NCBI GenBank assembly: GCA_014706295.1
Contig: JACSVZ010000011.1
Span: 3,474,663-3,538,662, forward strand
Origin: Lycocorax pyrrhopterus obiensis
Lineage: Eukaryota; Chordata; Aves; Passeriformes; Paradisaeidae
Reading direction: 5' to 3'
Length of the DNA: 64,000 nt
This document shows, one piece after another, positions 13,284 to 23,801 of this stretch. Below the pieces are notes generated by a model that was not told the DNA's origin, did not search any database, and worked only from the letters and a program-made list of their open reading frames with translations. A program made the position numbers and the translations under genes. The first letter of the stretch is position 1. Every line of letters starts with the position of its first letter.

Positions 13284-14796
13284 TTAGCAAAGTAAGTGCA
13301 TCTTTACCCTGACCAGCTACCAACTGGCCATCTGCACTTCGAACATTTGAATGAGAACTTCTAAAGAAAAGAAGATTAATCTTAGAAATACTGCGTGGAA
13401 TTCACGTCATTTGAGAAGCTGAGTTCATCAGTCCTGAGCAGAATGGGACTATCTGAAATCTCCACTGTTTTTTCTGCATGAGAGCAGGTCAGAGTAGAGG
13501 TTTGTAACTCAGTATAATTTTAGACAATCTTCTTCAAGCACATTTCTGTCTAGAATAAAGACTCTGAGCAGCATGCCCTGAGCTTCTGGCAAAGGTATAG
13601 GGCAGCAAAGGATGGAACTCTTTCCTGGCTGAAAAGCAAGGAGATAGTATTTTTAAAGGTGCATTCTGATGTGCTAGGGAGGTCATTTTTGCTTCTTGCT
13701 GAAGGTATGCAAATAAGAAGGTTTGATGCCTAGAACCTGATTCATATCCAGGATATCGAGCAATATTTTATCTGTGAAGGAAACATAAGAGTAATTAAAT
13801 TGCACTGTTAAGAAAATCAGTCTCAGAAAGGAATATGAGCTCTAAAACTAATGACATTAAAATACTTCTATAATAAATTCTGCTTTAATAACAATTTTTA
13901 TTAAAGCATTTTGATGTTTTGTCTATGAGTAAGGGAGGGATTTCATTTGAGCTATAAATTATTTTACTTCAATCATGAAATCATTTCAAATAAAAACCCC
14001 CAAATATTCCAGACAACTTGTCCTCAATCAGTCTGCTTATTGTTATTATTATTGCTGCTAGTCATTAGAAAATTTCATAGCTAATTATAATTGACAATAA
14101 GACCTTGCATATCTAAGTCAATATTTTTATAAGATTTTAATATTTATGATTTATTAGCATATTAATTATATAATTGCTCTAAAGTGTGGGCCAGATTCCT
14201 GACTGTTTTATGGCAGCACAACTCCTTTGTTTCAGCTGGAATTGAGAAACAAAGCAGCAAATCATGTCCTGGTACATCTGTTGTGTCTGAAAAGTTTTTC
14301 TTAGTCAATTTCTTTTCCTTCCTGTTCACTGCCTTATTTTTAAGTCAAATTCTTTTCTGTCATTCAAGGACACCATAATATTTTCTGGATTTTTTTTTTC
14401 TCATTGTTATATTTAGAAATTAAAACCTGTTACTTCCTTACAACCATTGAAGGCATTACACTGCCTTGGAAAATCTGGAATCCTAATTAGGCTTGTGGTG
14501 CTGTGATCCACAGAAGTACGGATCCAGTGGCATTTCATCACACTGTTATTACTCTAGAGTGTATCATGAAAGTATCACAAAGATGATTCTGCAGTTCTTT
14601 GTTTTCCTTTTTTCCTTCTTGCTGGTGCTTGCCACAAGGAAATGGAAAACCTTTGTTCAAAATCTCTTAGTGGGCTCTGACTTTTGTTGAGATGCTGGGT
14701 CTGTAGAGCAATGCTTCCTACTTGCAGATGCTTCCAGAGATCACAAATGTTGTTTTTCTATTGCTTACTCTTGAAGTGAGGTATCATTTGCTCATT

Positions 14797-14834
14797 TGTT
14801 TTTTGTTTGTTTGTTTGCTTGTTTGTTTGTTTTG
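14797..14834 (+). repeat. (TTTG)n microsatellite
   Basis: TTTG/GTTT units repeat about nine times with one GCTT interruption. Confidence 0.85.
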
Positions 14835-15596
14835 ATGAGCGTTGACTTTTTGCAAAAAATTAACTGTAAAACTTCAAACATTTCTAGGTTGCCACTTCTT
14901 GTAGTTAGCAAGTGCTAAAACTGTAGCTGTGTTTTTAATTTTTGCCGTCGTAATGATTCCCCACTTCAATACATAAAACAGTTAATTTACTGAGTGTGAC
15001 ATAACTGCGAACTTCCTCCTGACTGGTGTCCTCATTAGAGACAAATAAGGCTCAATTTCAAAGTGTTTTATCACAAATGCAGGTTGTTTTCTGCCAGGAG
15101 TTGTTTCAGTTTGGTCTCTGGATAGATGTGTGGGCAGAAGGATGTTGGCAGTATCGAGTTTTTTTTATCGTTTTCCCTTAAGGATTTACTTAGGATTGGT
15201 GAATAAGCTGGAATTGCTTCATTGTCATAAACCTGACATGGCTTTAGCAGCATCCAGTACAACCCTCTCAAGCACCTCTACTCATCTTTTATTTTGAATT
15301 ATGTATTTGTTTACTCATATTGATGTGTCACATATATCTTGGTTATGTGTTACTGTGAATATAAAGCTCACTGTGGTCAAAATTAGATATGCAGAGCAGC
15401 CTCTAAAGGACATGCTGTTTGCATCCAGAGCTTCTGTCAAGAGACAGAAGGATCCATAGTTCTTACTCAAATATTGCAAAGATGCTACAATATCTGATTA
15501 GGATGCCCATTCCAACCCTTTTCAAGCCTCATCCCATCCATTTGTTCCCCCTGCCTTCATATCCCCTTTTTCTCTCTTAGCACATATCCCATGCAT

Positions 15597-16720
15597 TCAC
15601 AGAATTCCAGAATCGCTAAGGTTGGAAAAGCCTCCAAGACCATCAAGACCAACCTGTGCCCAATCCTCACCTTGTCCCCAGCCCAGAGCTCTGAGTGCCA
15701 CCTCCAGCCCTTCCTTGGACACCTCCAGGGATGGGCACTCCAAACCTCCCTGGGCAGCCCCTGCCAAGGCCTGAGCACCCTTTCCATGGGGAAATTCCTG
15801 CTGCTGTCCAACCTGAGCCTCCCCTGGCCCAGCCTGAGGCCGTTCCCTCTCCTCCTGTCCCTGTTCCCTGGCAGCAGAGCCCGACCCCCCCGGCTGCCCC
15901 CTCCTGTCAGGGAGTTGTGCAGAGCCACAAGGTCCCCCTGAGCCCCTTTTCTCCAGGCTGAGCCCCTTTCCCAGCTCCCTCAGCCGCTCTTGGGGCTCCA
16001 GCCCCTTCCCAGCTCCGTTCCCTGCCCTGGACACGCTCCAGCCCCTCAGGGTCTCTCTGGCCGGGAGGGCCCAGAACTGGACACAGCCCTCGAGGTCCCT
16101 CAGCAGGGCCAGCACAGGGGACGGGCCCTGCCCTGGCCCTGCTGCCACCCCAGGGCTGGCACAGCCCAGGTGCCCTTGGCCTCTTGCCCACCTGGGCACC
16201 CCTGGGCTCGTGTCCAGCCCCTGTCCCAGCACCCCCAGGCCTTTCTCACCCTTTCCAGCCCTTCTGCCCCAGCCTGGACCTTTCATGGGGTTGGTGTGAC
16301 CCAGGGGCAGGACCTAGCACGTGTCCCTGTTGTCCCTCACACCACTGGCCTCAGCCCATGGATCCAGCCTGTCCAGATCCCTCTGCAGAGCCTTCCTGCC
16401 CTCCAGCAGATCCATGCTCCCACCCAGCTTGGTGCTGTCTGCAAACTGACTGAGGGTGCCCCCAATCCCCTCATCCAGATCATCCATAAAGATATTGAGC
16501 AGCATTGGGCCCAACACTGAGCCTGGGGGACACCCCTAGAACCTGGCCCCAGCTGGATGTGGCACCATTCCCCATTTCTGGGTTGGGCCATCAGCCAGTT
16601 TGTAATCCAGAGAAGATGCACCTGACCAAGCCATGGGCTGCTGCTTCTCTGGGAGAATGCTGTGGGAGACGGTGTCACAGGCTTTGTGGTGACATCCAGG
16701 TAAACACATCCACAGCCTCC
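15597..16720 (-). mobile_element. CR1 LINE, 5'-truncated ORF2 plus 3' end
   Basis: This is the longest CR1 copy in the window, antisense to CDH8. Reading the minus strand, 16720 to about 16310 encodes part of reverse transcriptase with [17 protein letters not shown], followed by [16 protein letters not shown]. The catalytic FADD box reads FADS, so it is inactive. Next comes the C-terminal region (RLRELGKGLS, ALHNSLTGGGSRGG, GNGLRLGQGRLRLD), split between frames by indels. The 3' end lies at 15597 with degenerate GATTCTGGAATTCTGTGA repeats. Its last 600 bp are nearly the same as the copy at 27378-27985. Confidence 0.92.
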
Positions 16721-19359
16721 GAATCACTCTTGCGTGCAGTATGTGTGTTCCATGTAATGAGTAATCGCGTTACCCAGTACATGGAGTATCTCCTATCTCT
16801 TCTAGGATTTGCTTTTTGGAGCACTTGCTGGTTCATAGGAGGTGGTGACATCAAGGTGCAGTTTTCAAAACATACACATTGTGATTAAAGCAACCCACCA
16901 TTCAGAGTGATTTGGAATAAGCAGAAAGCCTTGAGTTCCTGGGTTGTTGTGTTTTTGGAAGGGTGGCACGAAGGGTGGGGGTTGTCTTTTCTTCCCGTTC
17001 CCCTCCAGGTCCAAGGTGGATATGAATTACTTTCAGCACCCTCTACTCCCTCCAGGACAAACTTAGAGCTCGCTCACTGTGGCCCACGTTCTCATTCTCA
17101 TTGCAGCACAGGATAACGTCTCCTCTCTTATCCTTCACAGCTAAATCTAAATAGAACAGAATGTTTTGATTTTCCCTTATAACCAGGGTTGTGGTAGAAG
17201 AGGCCCTTTTCAGATTTATGAACTACATTTGAGGGGATGTTTTGCTTTTCCGATCTAGTCTCTCCTTTCCAAGCCCTTTTGATCTGTCTGTGCACTCAGA
17301 CAAGACAATATCATGCAAATACACCAAGCAAAATCAGATACTTCTGCAGAAAATTACAAACCTTTCCCAGTTTTGCAAATGGATCTTACAATTCACAGAG
17401 TATCAGATGTAATTACAGAGTAACTATTTGTGAGGCTGCTGAATAACTGCACAGCTTCATGGCATGAAAAATAGCAGAGAGGTTGCATTTGAATGTCAAA
17501 TTATGGCCTGACCTCGGATAAGCAAAATGAGGGCTAACTGATTTTATCAGTATGCATTGTACCTGTGTGAAAGGAATAGACTCCCTCTCTTAAATTTGGT
17601 TTTATTATCAAGTTTTATAAATCAGTGTCGATCCTTTGAAGTTAACAAAGTACCCAGTTGAAATCCCTGGTTTAATTTAAAGTATATTTATATTTGAAAC
17701 CTTAAACGATTTCAAATGTAGGAAATAATGCAATATTGCTACTTACAGTGGCAAGCAAAAAACTGAGTGGAGGGCTAGGTGGAATATCACTGATAAAAAC
17801 AGGATTCATTTGGTCTTTTTGCAGGCGTGTCTCCGTTTTCTGCAAATTTTAGGTAGTTGATTCAGAATCTGATTGGTTCTGGGTTATATGAAATAATTTT
17901 AATGTCTGTTGTGCACTTATGGGCAAATAAAAGAAAATCCCACAGAAAAAGAAAGTAAGTGAAAACAGGACCTGAAGAACATGGTGTATTTAATTAACAT
18001 TTTCTGGCATGGTGTGTGCACGTATCAAAGAAATTTTATTCTGTTTTGTTTTGGTTTGTTTTGATATTGTCAGCAACCTGAAAGTAAAGTCAGTCTCTTA
18101 GTCCCAAGTGATACATCTCATATTAAAGGTAGGTGAGTGTGGCCTTCCTGAGTCACCTCTTTACAGATGGAGTTGCTGAACTTTGGGAACCCCTTAACTC
18201 CAAATTCAGCTTTGAAGAGGTGGATGATACTAAGCCACTTCTTGGTTAAACTTGTGGCAGTCTGTCAGTGAGGAAATAGAGTGTGACAAAGCTTTGCTCT
18301 TGCCTCATTCACCCTTCTGGAGCCCACAACAAAATAAACTCAGTGAGCTACTGAAAGGAGACAAAACTTCTCAACTCCGTTATTATTTTTCTCCCAAAGA
18401 ATGACTTAAGGAACAAACCTGAGAAATATGTTCCACATCTTTTCCTTTCCGCGCCCCTCCCACACACATGTACACACAGAGACTCGCCACAATCTGTGCT
18501 CCTCCAGCGTGCTCCGTGTGCTGAAAGAAATACAAATGGAATAATAATTAGGAGGCAGTGTTTGTTTCTTGTCTTAGCAGCTCGTACAGGAACCTTCCTG
18601 CTGTGTACTGATATGTTTATATTGCTATTTAGATAACCCACAACTTCTCATCCTTTAAAAATACAATCATTTCAATGGGGAATCTAAATCTTCCTGCTGA
18701 ACAATTCTGTCTGAGTTTTTAGTTTGGCTGTTTGAGTTCTATCCTAGCTGAGAAATAGCTTGTGTTCTGGTATTTTAACAGAAATGCTGGCTGTCTTCCT
18801 GGCAATTTTGGAGTGGGTTTCAGGCACTCAACCTCTCTTGAATCAGATCATTACCCAACGCTGCAGACAAACGAGCCCAGTATTTGCTGCACTATGTGAT
18901 TTCTAGAGTTAAGCTTCAACATAAATAAAACCTCGATTTCACAATAGCATCTGTGTATCTAAGGATTCTTTAAGTCAGATTTGTCAGTTTTATATGACAG
19001 AAAGATTGTTATAAGCTGTGGCGTTCTAGAGGTAAAGGATTGCCTAAAGAAAACAACAACATAAACTCTAACAGGAGAAATAAACTTGTCCTGCAGGTGG
19101 ATTATCTTAATAAAGTCATCAGATAAAACTTTGATAAAGTCATGGGAACTGGGTCTGTTAAAATACAACTTAATAAGTTGGAAATATAAGGGATGTAAAC
19201 CAAGCGCTGTTGTTTTTATTAAGTCAGTGATTCAGATTTTGTTTTGATTTCTTTGTTAGAACTAGGACTTCCTCTACTTCTAAGTTAAAGTATTACTATC
19301 ATAGAAATTTCACTGAATTATAGACACATGAAATAGCCATTTCCAAAGCATGTGGTGGT

Positions 19360-19402
19360 AACAATAACAATAATTATAATAATAATAATAGTAGTAATAA
19401 AA
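19360..19402 (+). repeat. (AAT)n microsatellite, imperfect
   Basis: AAC, AAT and AGT trinucleotide units run together, with a pure AATAATAATAATA core. Confidence 0.8.
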
Positions 19403-22400
19403 GATGGGTTATTTTCTAGGAAGCTACTTTCTATTCAGGTACTTCATTTTACGTAAAATTCAAGACAGCTAATGACTTTTTAAAAAGAACCTTGAAGTGG
19501 TTTTGGATGATTTAATTACCTAAAGGAAAACTGGACTAAACTGGATTTCTTTGGATTAAATAAATTATAAAGTACCTTTTCGGCCACAATAATGCTCTTT
19601 ATCTCAAAAACCATTGTATCAGTCAAGGGAAGACAGGGGGAAGTGTTTTAAGCAAGTTTATGAAGTCTTTAAGTGTTTATGGGAGTTGAAAAGCTGCACT
19701 ATATTTTGTCAGTTATGGCACAAGACCAAAAATTATATTTATAAGCTCTAGTTACTCCTAGTAGGACTTGCTGTGTGCAGTAACAGTGTTGACAACACTC
19801 AGTGCTTTGTAATACAAATTCCCTACAGTACATCTCAGTCATGCAGGGCTTTTTCCATGAAGGAAGAAAAGTGTTGATCCCAATAACAAGTGGTAAAACA
19901 TGGGGATGTAGCCTCCAAAGGTTCAGGTTTGGAGACACTAAGTTGCTTGATAATGTTAGTTTGGTTTTTTGTTTGTTGTTTTTTTGTTTGAATTGGACTT
20001 TGGTTATCTGATCTGCCGCGTCATTTTGGTATCAAACTCTGCAGCCTTTTTAAACCCTGAGTGGGTTTCAGTGGGTTACTCAGCAAGCAGGGTATTTAAA
20101 GCATTTAATGTGCCAGTAGAATCTTGAGAACTGGGGAGAAAAGCAGAAGAGCTTTTTAGGAGCTTATAACCCTTGTAAAACTTTCAATATGTATTTCTTA
20201 TCTCAGGTGGATTTTCCATTATTTTTGGAAGCTTATTTATCAACCCAAACTAAGTTCCACCAGTTTGGTTGTGGTTTTTTTTGCATTGAGTCTTCCTTTC
20301 CTTGGATCTGTCTAGATGATCCTTCCTGTGTGTGTGTGTTCTGTGCTCATCCGGGTCTCACTGCTGGAGTTCAGAAATGTTCTGTGCTCATCTAGACACA
20401 GAGTGGTGTCCCCAGATGAGCAGCTAAGTCCTTCTGTGCAGACCTAGCTTGAAAAGACTTTCATTTAACTAGACTAGTGGAAATTTTCTCAATAGTTTTT
20501 AATATTGCACCTCAAAGTGTTAAATTTTTTAACAAAGCTGGTGCTTCTCAAGTGACAGCCCTGATGATACTTTTGTAATGCAAGATTCAAGGTAGGCCTT
20601 TTTAAACTGTGCATCACAATAAATACAGGAGGTAAAGCTTTTAAAACTCTGATTAGTTCCTTAGAGGGTCTCTAACTTTACTTTTTTTTTATGATTTTGC
20701 ATAAAATAACTGGTTGGAAGTTAAGCAATCAGTCTTGCTGTCTACCTGGTACATGCAAGAAGACTCAGTCTCCCTTAAATCTACTGACTGAGAGGTTTAT
20801 TGGGAAAAAAAACCAAACCAAACAAAAGCCCACACAGTAATTAAGCTCAGTTTTGTGCCTAGTTTAGAAAGAACTGGCTGTCCATTCATACAAAGGAGGA
20901 GAAGTTCTGAATGTTGAATGCTAATCAGTGAGACACCCAACAGCCTGAAGGGCAGTGACCATGCAGTCGTGGCAGTTTGGGATCAGTCTGGATCCTCTTC
21001 AATCCCTTCCGCCTTCCAGTTCAAGGATTTGGGGCATTGCCAGCAGAGCTGGGTTTAAACTTGGACATCCTCTGTTCATGTTTTACCACTGAGAATCTGC
21101 AGACATGAAACGTATGGAAATGAACAGATGGAACTATTTCATCCTGACAGCGTTTTCAACCTGGGTTTGCTTAGTGAGGACTCATTAATGTGTCTGAATA
21201 GGTGTGCTCAGGGTGAAGGAAAACACGTGGCACAAAGGGGGATTTCACTGGGAAGTTTGGGATGACAAAATAATGCACTGTGTTCAGGGTGGTGGGCAGT
21301 ACAAGCTGTAGATACATTTCCCTCTCCATCTCTCTCTCTCTTTCTCAACAACAAATTTCACCACAGTCACAGGAACCCTGAAAGGCATTGGATATCCCCT
21401 TGTTTGGAGATTTCCAGACCAGCTGGGTCTCTCTTGTGTTTAGTAAATTAATTTTTTAAATGAATTCTCATCAAGTTTCTAATTATAATATCTTTAAATT
21501 TAATGTTTGTATTTCTGATGAAAGACAAACATTTTGGGGGCAGTCACAAGGGACATGAATAATTTCTTTAGAAGCTTATCTAATTAATAACATTTCTCTG
21601 TAATGTCTTTAAAATTTGAACTGCCGTCATTTCATTAATTTAGATAAAAGTAAATCTTTAGTGTTTAAATATGACACTCGTGCTGAGAATTCTGATAAGC
21701 TGGAGATTCATTGTCTGTATTTTTATCAAATGGAGATTAAAAAAAAGTGTTTAAAATGTTTGGCATTCATGATTTACATATTAGGGTTTATTTGGTTTCA
21801 AATACATTATTATTTCATGGCATAAATGTTCACCACACTTGTTAGTCAGTAAGATCATAAGATGCAAAATGGACATAAATATTGCTCATACAATATTTTA
21901 GTGGATGTTTCTTTTTCTTCTGTAATATGTTTCTTTCCATGTTAAAACTTTTGACTCTTTAAGATGAAAAACATTTAAATTGTGATGTGTGGCAATCTTC
22001 CATATCCTAAACAGGAGGAATTTTAATAATTCAGGCAATCCCAGAAATATAAACCCTTTTATAGCACTGGCATATTTGAGTCTGTGTTTTTAAAATTGTT
22101 ATTTTTATGTCATTTCAATGTCAGTAGAACAATTGAAGTTTGCACTTTTAGATTTATGGGTGGAGCCTCCCAAATTATGGATGTGTTTAGCAAACAAGGA
22201 GAAAACAGGGCTGTGAGATAGAGGGTTTGATTAGGTCACAACACAATTAACCTTGGTGGGAACCACAAAAGCCACAGTGTATGTGGTGATTCTGCCTTTA
22301 TTCATCTCTGTCACATCTCAGTAGGGCTGCCACCAGTTGCTCCCTGTGCACTGGTGGGGCCTGATTTTCCTGTACTTTGTAGTCATTTGTACTGAGAAGT

Positions 22401-23392
22401 GCACTGAATATTGAGTATTGTCATTGCTGATGATACAAGGTTGAATTCCGTGATTGGAAAATGTTATTCACTGAGAGATGGGCTTTGGAACTAGGATTGA
22501 GCTACCCGTGGATGTTCCATGGGCTATGGAACAGCTTATCAAACTCTTCAAATCAGCTGGTGACCTCAGTTTAAACTGAATTCACAGGTTTGCTCTTTGG
22601 GGAAAAATAATCTAAAATACTTATAAGTAGTCTCTAAGCAAATTAACTGTGCTGAATTGAGGGAAAGGCACAAGCAGCTATCTCTGAAAGCTATTCAAAG
22701 TAGATGCAAACTGTTGGTTTAGCTTTTCTTGCCTTACAGCTCATTCTACTCTTCACAGTGATAAGCAATTTTATGCAAAATAGCTCTATATTATAAATAA
22801 TGAGTCGTTACTTCAGTGAACAAAGAAGTTCACAGGTCATGGTTTTGGTCGGTGGTAAATGATCAAAGTGCTTTAATAGTCCAAATTACTGTCTAGTTTT
22901 GCCCCTGTCAGTCTCCCATCCATCTTTTTCCCAATGTGGGTCAGCACTTTAACCATGTTTGCAATGAAGAAATAATAGATGTTCAGTCAGAACAATTAAT
23001 GGAGTAAAATGTGCTGTTCTCTGCCAAAGATAAACAAAGAAATAAATCTCTGCTGTTTGCAGCCTTCCCTTTTCCACGTATAATGGACTTTATCAATAAA
23101 ACAATACAAACTTCATCAAAGAAAAATCTTACCAATTTAGACCAAGAAAGGTCTTCATTGAGCTAATCTCCAACAAATGCTGTTTGCAACAGGGATCTAT
23201 TTATTCTTTTCAACCACAAAGCCCTGGCCATCCTTCTTTATCTCGCGCTCCAACCCCACGATCCATTACAGATGAGGCAGCCCAATTAAGGAAGGGCAGG
23301 AGACAGGAAGAGCAGAGTGACTGTGCAAGCACTGCTGGATTTAATTCCCAATTAAATATGCTCACCTTTGGTATTTTGGTTTCTTTCCTCAG

Positions 23393-23514
23393 GGAACCAC
23401 AGCCAGGTGTCCCGGGTGCCTGTTGCTATCAAAGTTCTCGATGTGAACGACAACGCCCCTGAGTTTGCGTCAGAGCATGAGGCCTTTCTGTGTGAGAATG
23501 GGAAGCCTGGACAA
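23393..23514 (+). CDS. CDH8: Cadherin-8, coding exon 9 (EC4-EC5 junction)
   Basis: This 122-bp exon covers the end of EC4 and the start of EC5. It encodes the calcium-binding linker DVNDNAPEF at 23440-23466 and then EAFLCENGKPGQ, which carries the first conserved EC5 cysteine. A sequon, NHS, lies at 23395-23403. The acceptor TTTCCTCAG has a good pyrimidine tract. The donor CAA|GTGCGT is below consensus, with A at -1 and C at +4. The exon enters in phase from the previous one and joins the next as GQ|VIQ. Its length is not a multiple of three, so skipping would shift the frame. The reading frame stays open through the donor for 43 codons to a TAA at 23644-23646, unlike its neighbours, which close much sooner. 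The exon is flanked by inverted CR1 copies about 6.7 kb upstream and 3.9 kb downstream. Confidence 0.96.
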
Positions 23515-23646
23515 GTGCGTATCCCAGGTTTTATGTGGTGTGTGAGACTGGGCTGGAGTTTCTTCCTGTCACCTTATGGCATCTTTATTCCCAAAATGTG
23601 TGCCCATGTGTTCTTGCTAACAGCTCTTAGCATTCACCTAAGATAA
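23515..23646 (+). other. CDH8: Possible read-through 3' extension of CDH8 exon 9
   Basis: If the weak donor of exon 9 is not used, translation continues from GQ into VRIPGFMWCVRLGW and on for 43 residues to TAA at 23644-23646. Hexamers ATTAAA follow at 23719-23724 and 23788-23793, so an intronically polyadenylated mRNA is conceivable. The product would stop just inside EC5, with no transmembrane helix or cytoplasmic tail. I recall, without being able to verify it, that a short cadherin-8 cDNA ending near the start of EC5 was reported in rat. The open frame and the hexamers are seen in the sequence; use as an isoform is inference. Confidence 0.3.
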
Positions 23647-23663
23647 AACCATGATCATTTTCT

Positions 23664-23801
23664 GTGGAATGTCTCTTTACATATAAACAAACTTTTTTCC
23701 CTTAAAGCATAGTTTTAAATTAAAGGTGAGTAGTGGAATGTCTCTTTATATATAAACAAACTTTTTTCCCTTAAAGCATAGTTTTAAATTAAAGGTGAGT
23801 A
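23664..23801 (+). repeat. 69-bp tandem duplication
   Basis: Two adjacent 69-bp copies, 23664-23732 and 23733-23801, differ at a single base (TTACATA against TTATATA). Each contains an ATTAAA hexamer and a perfect splice-donor-like AAG|GTGAGT. The pair lies 150 bp after CDH8 exon 9. The near identity points to a recent duplication. Confidence 0.97.

Larger units (their letters stand above)
4784..23392 (+). other. CDH8: CDH8 intron 8 (18.6 kb)
   Basis: The ends are GTAAGT and CTCAG. It contains a + strand CR1 tail at 10789-11018, a longer antisense CR1 at 15597-16720, simple repeats at 13239-13283, 14797-14834 and 19360-19402, and a TAAT-dense AT-rich block at 13850-14180. A GC-richer patch at about 7.9-8.5 kb carries a 195-codon minus-strand ORF without recognisable domains. 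No host gene is visible. Confidence 0.9.

Noticed and set aside
15597..16286. A 229-codon minus-strand ORF
   Set aside because: It is out-of-frame translation through the GC-rich 3' end of a CR1 element, with no intact protein domain.
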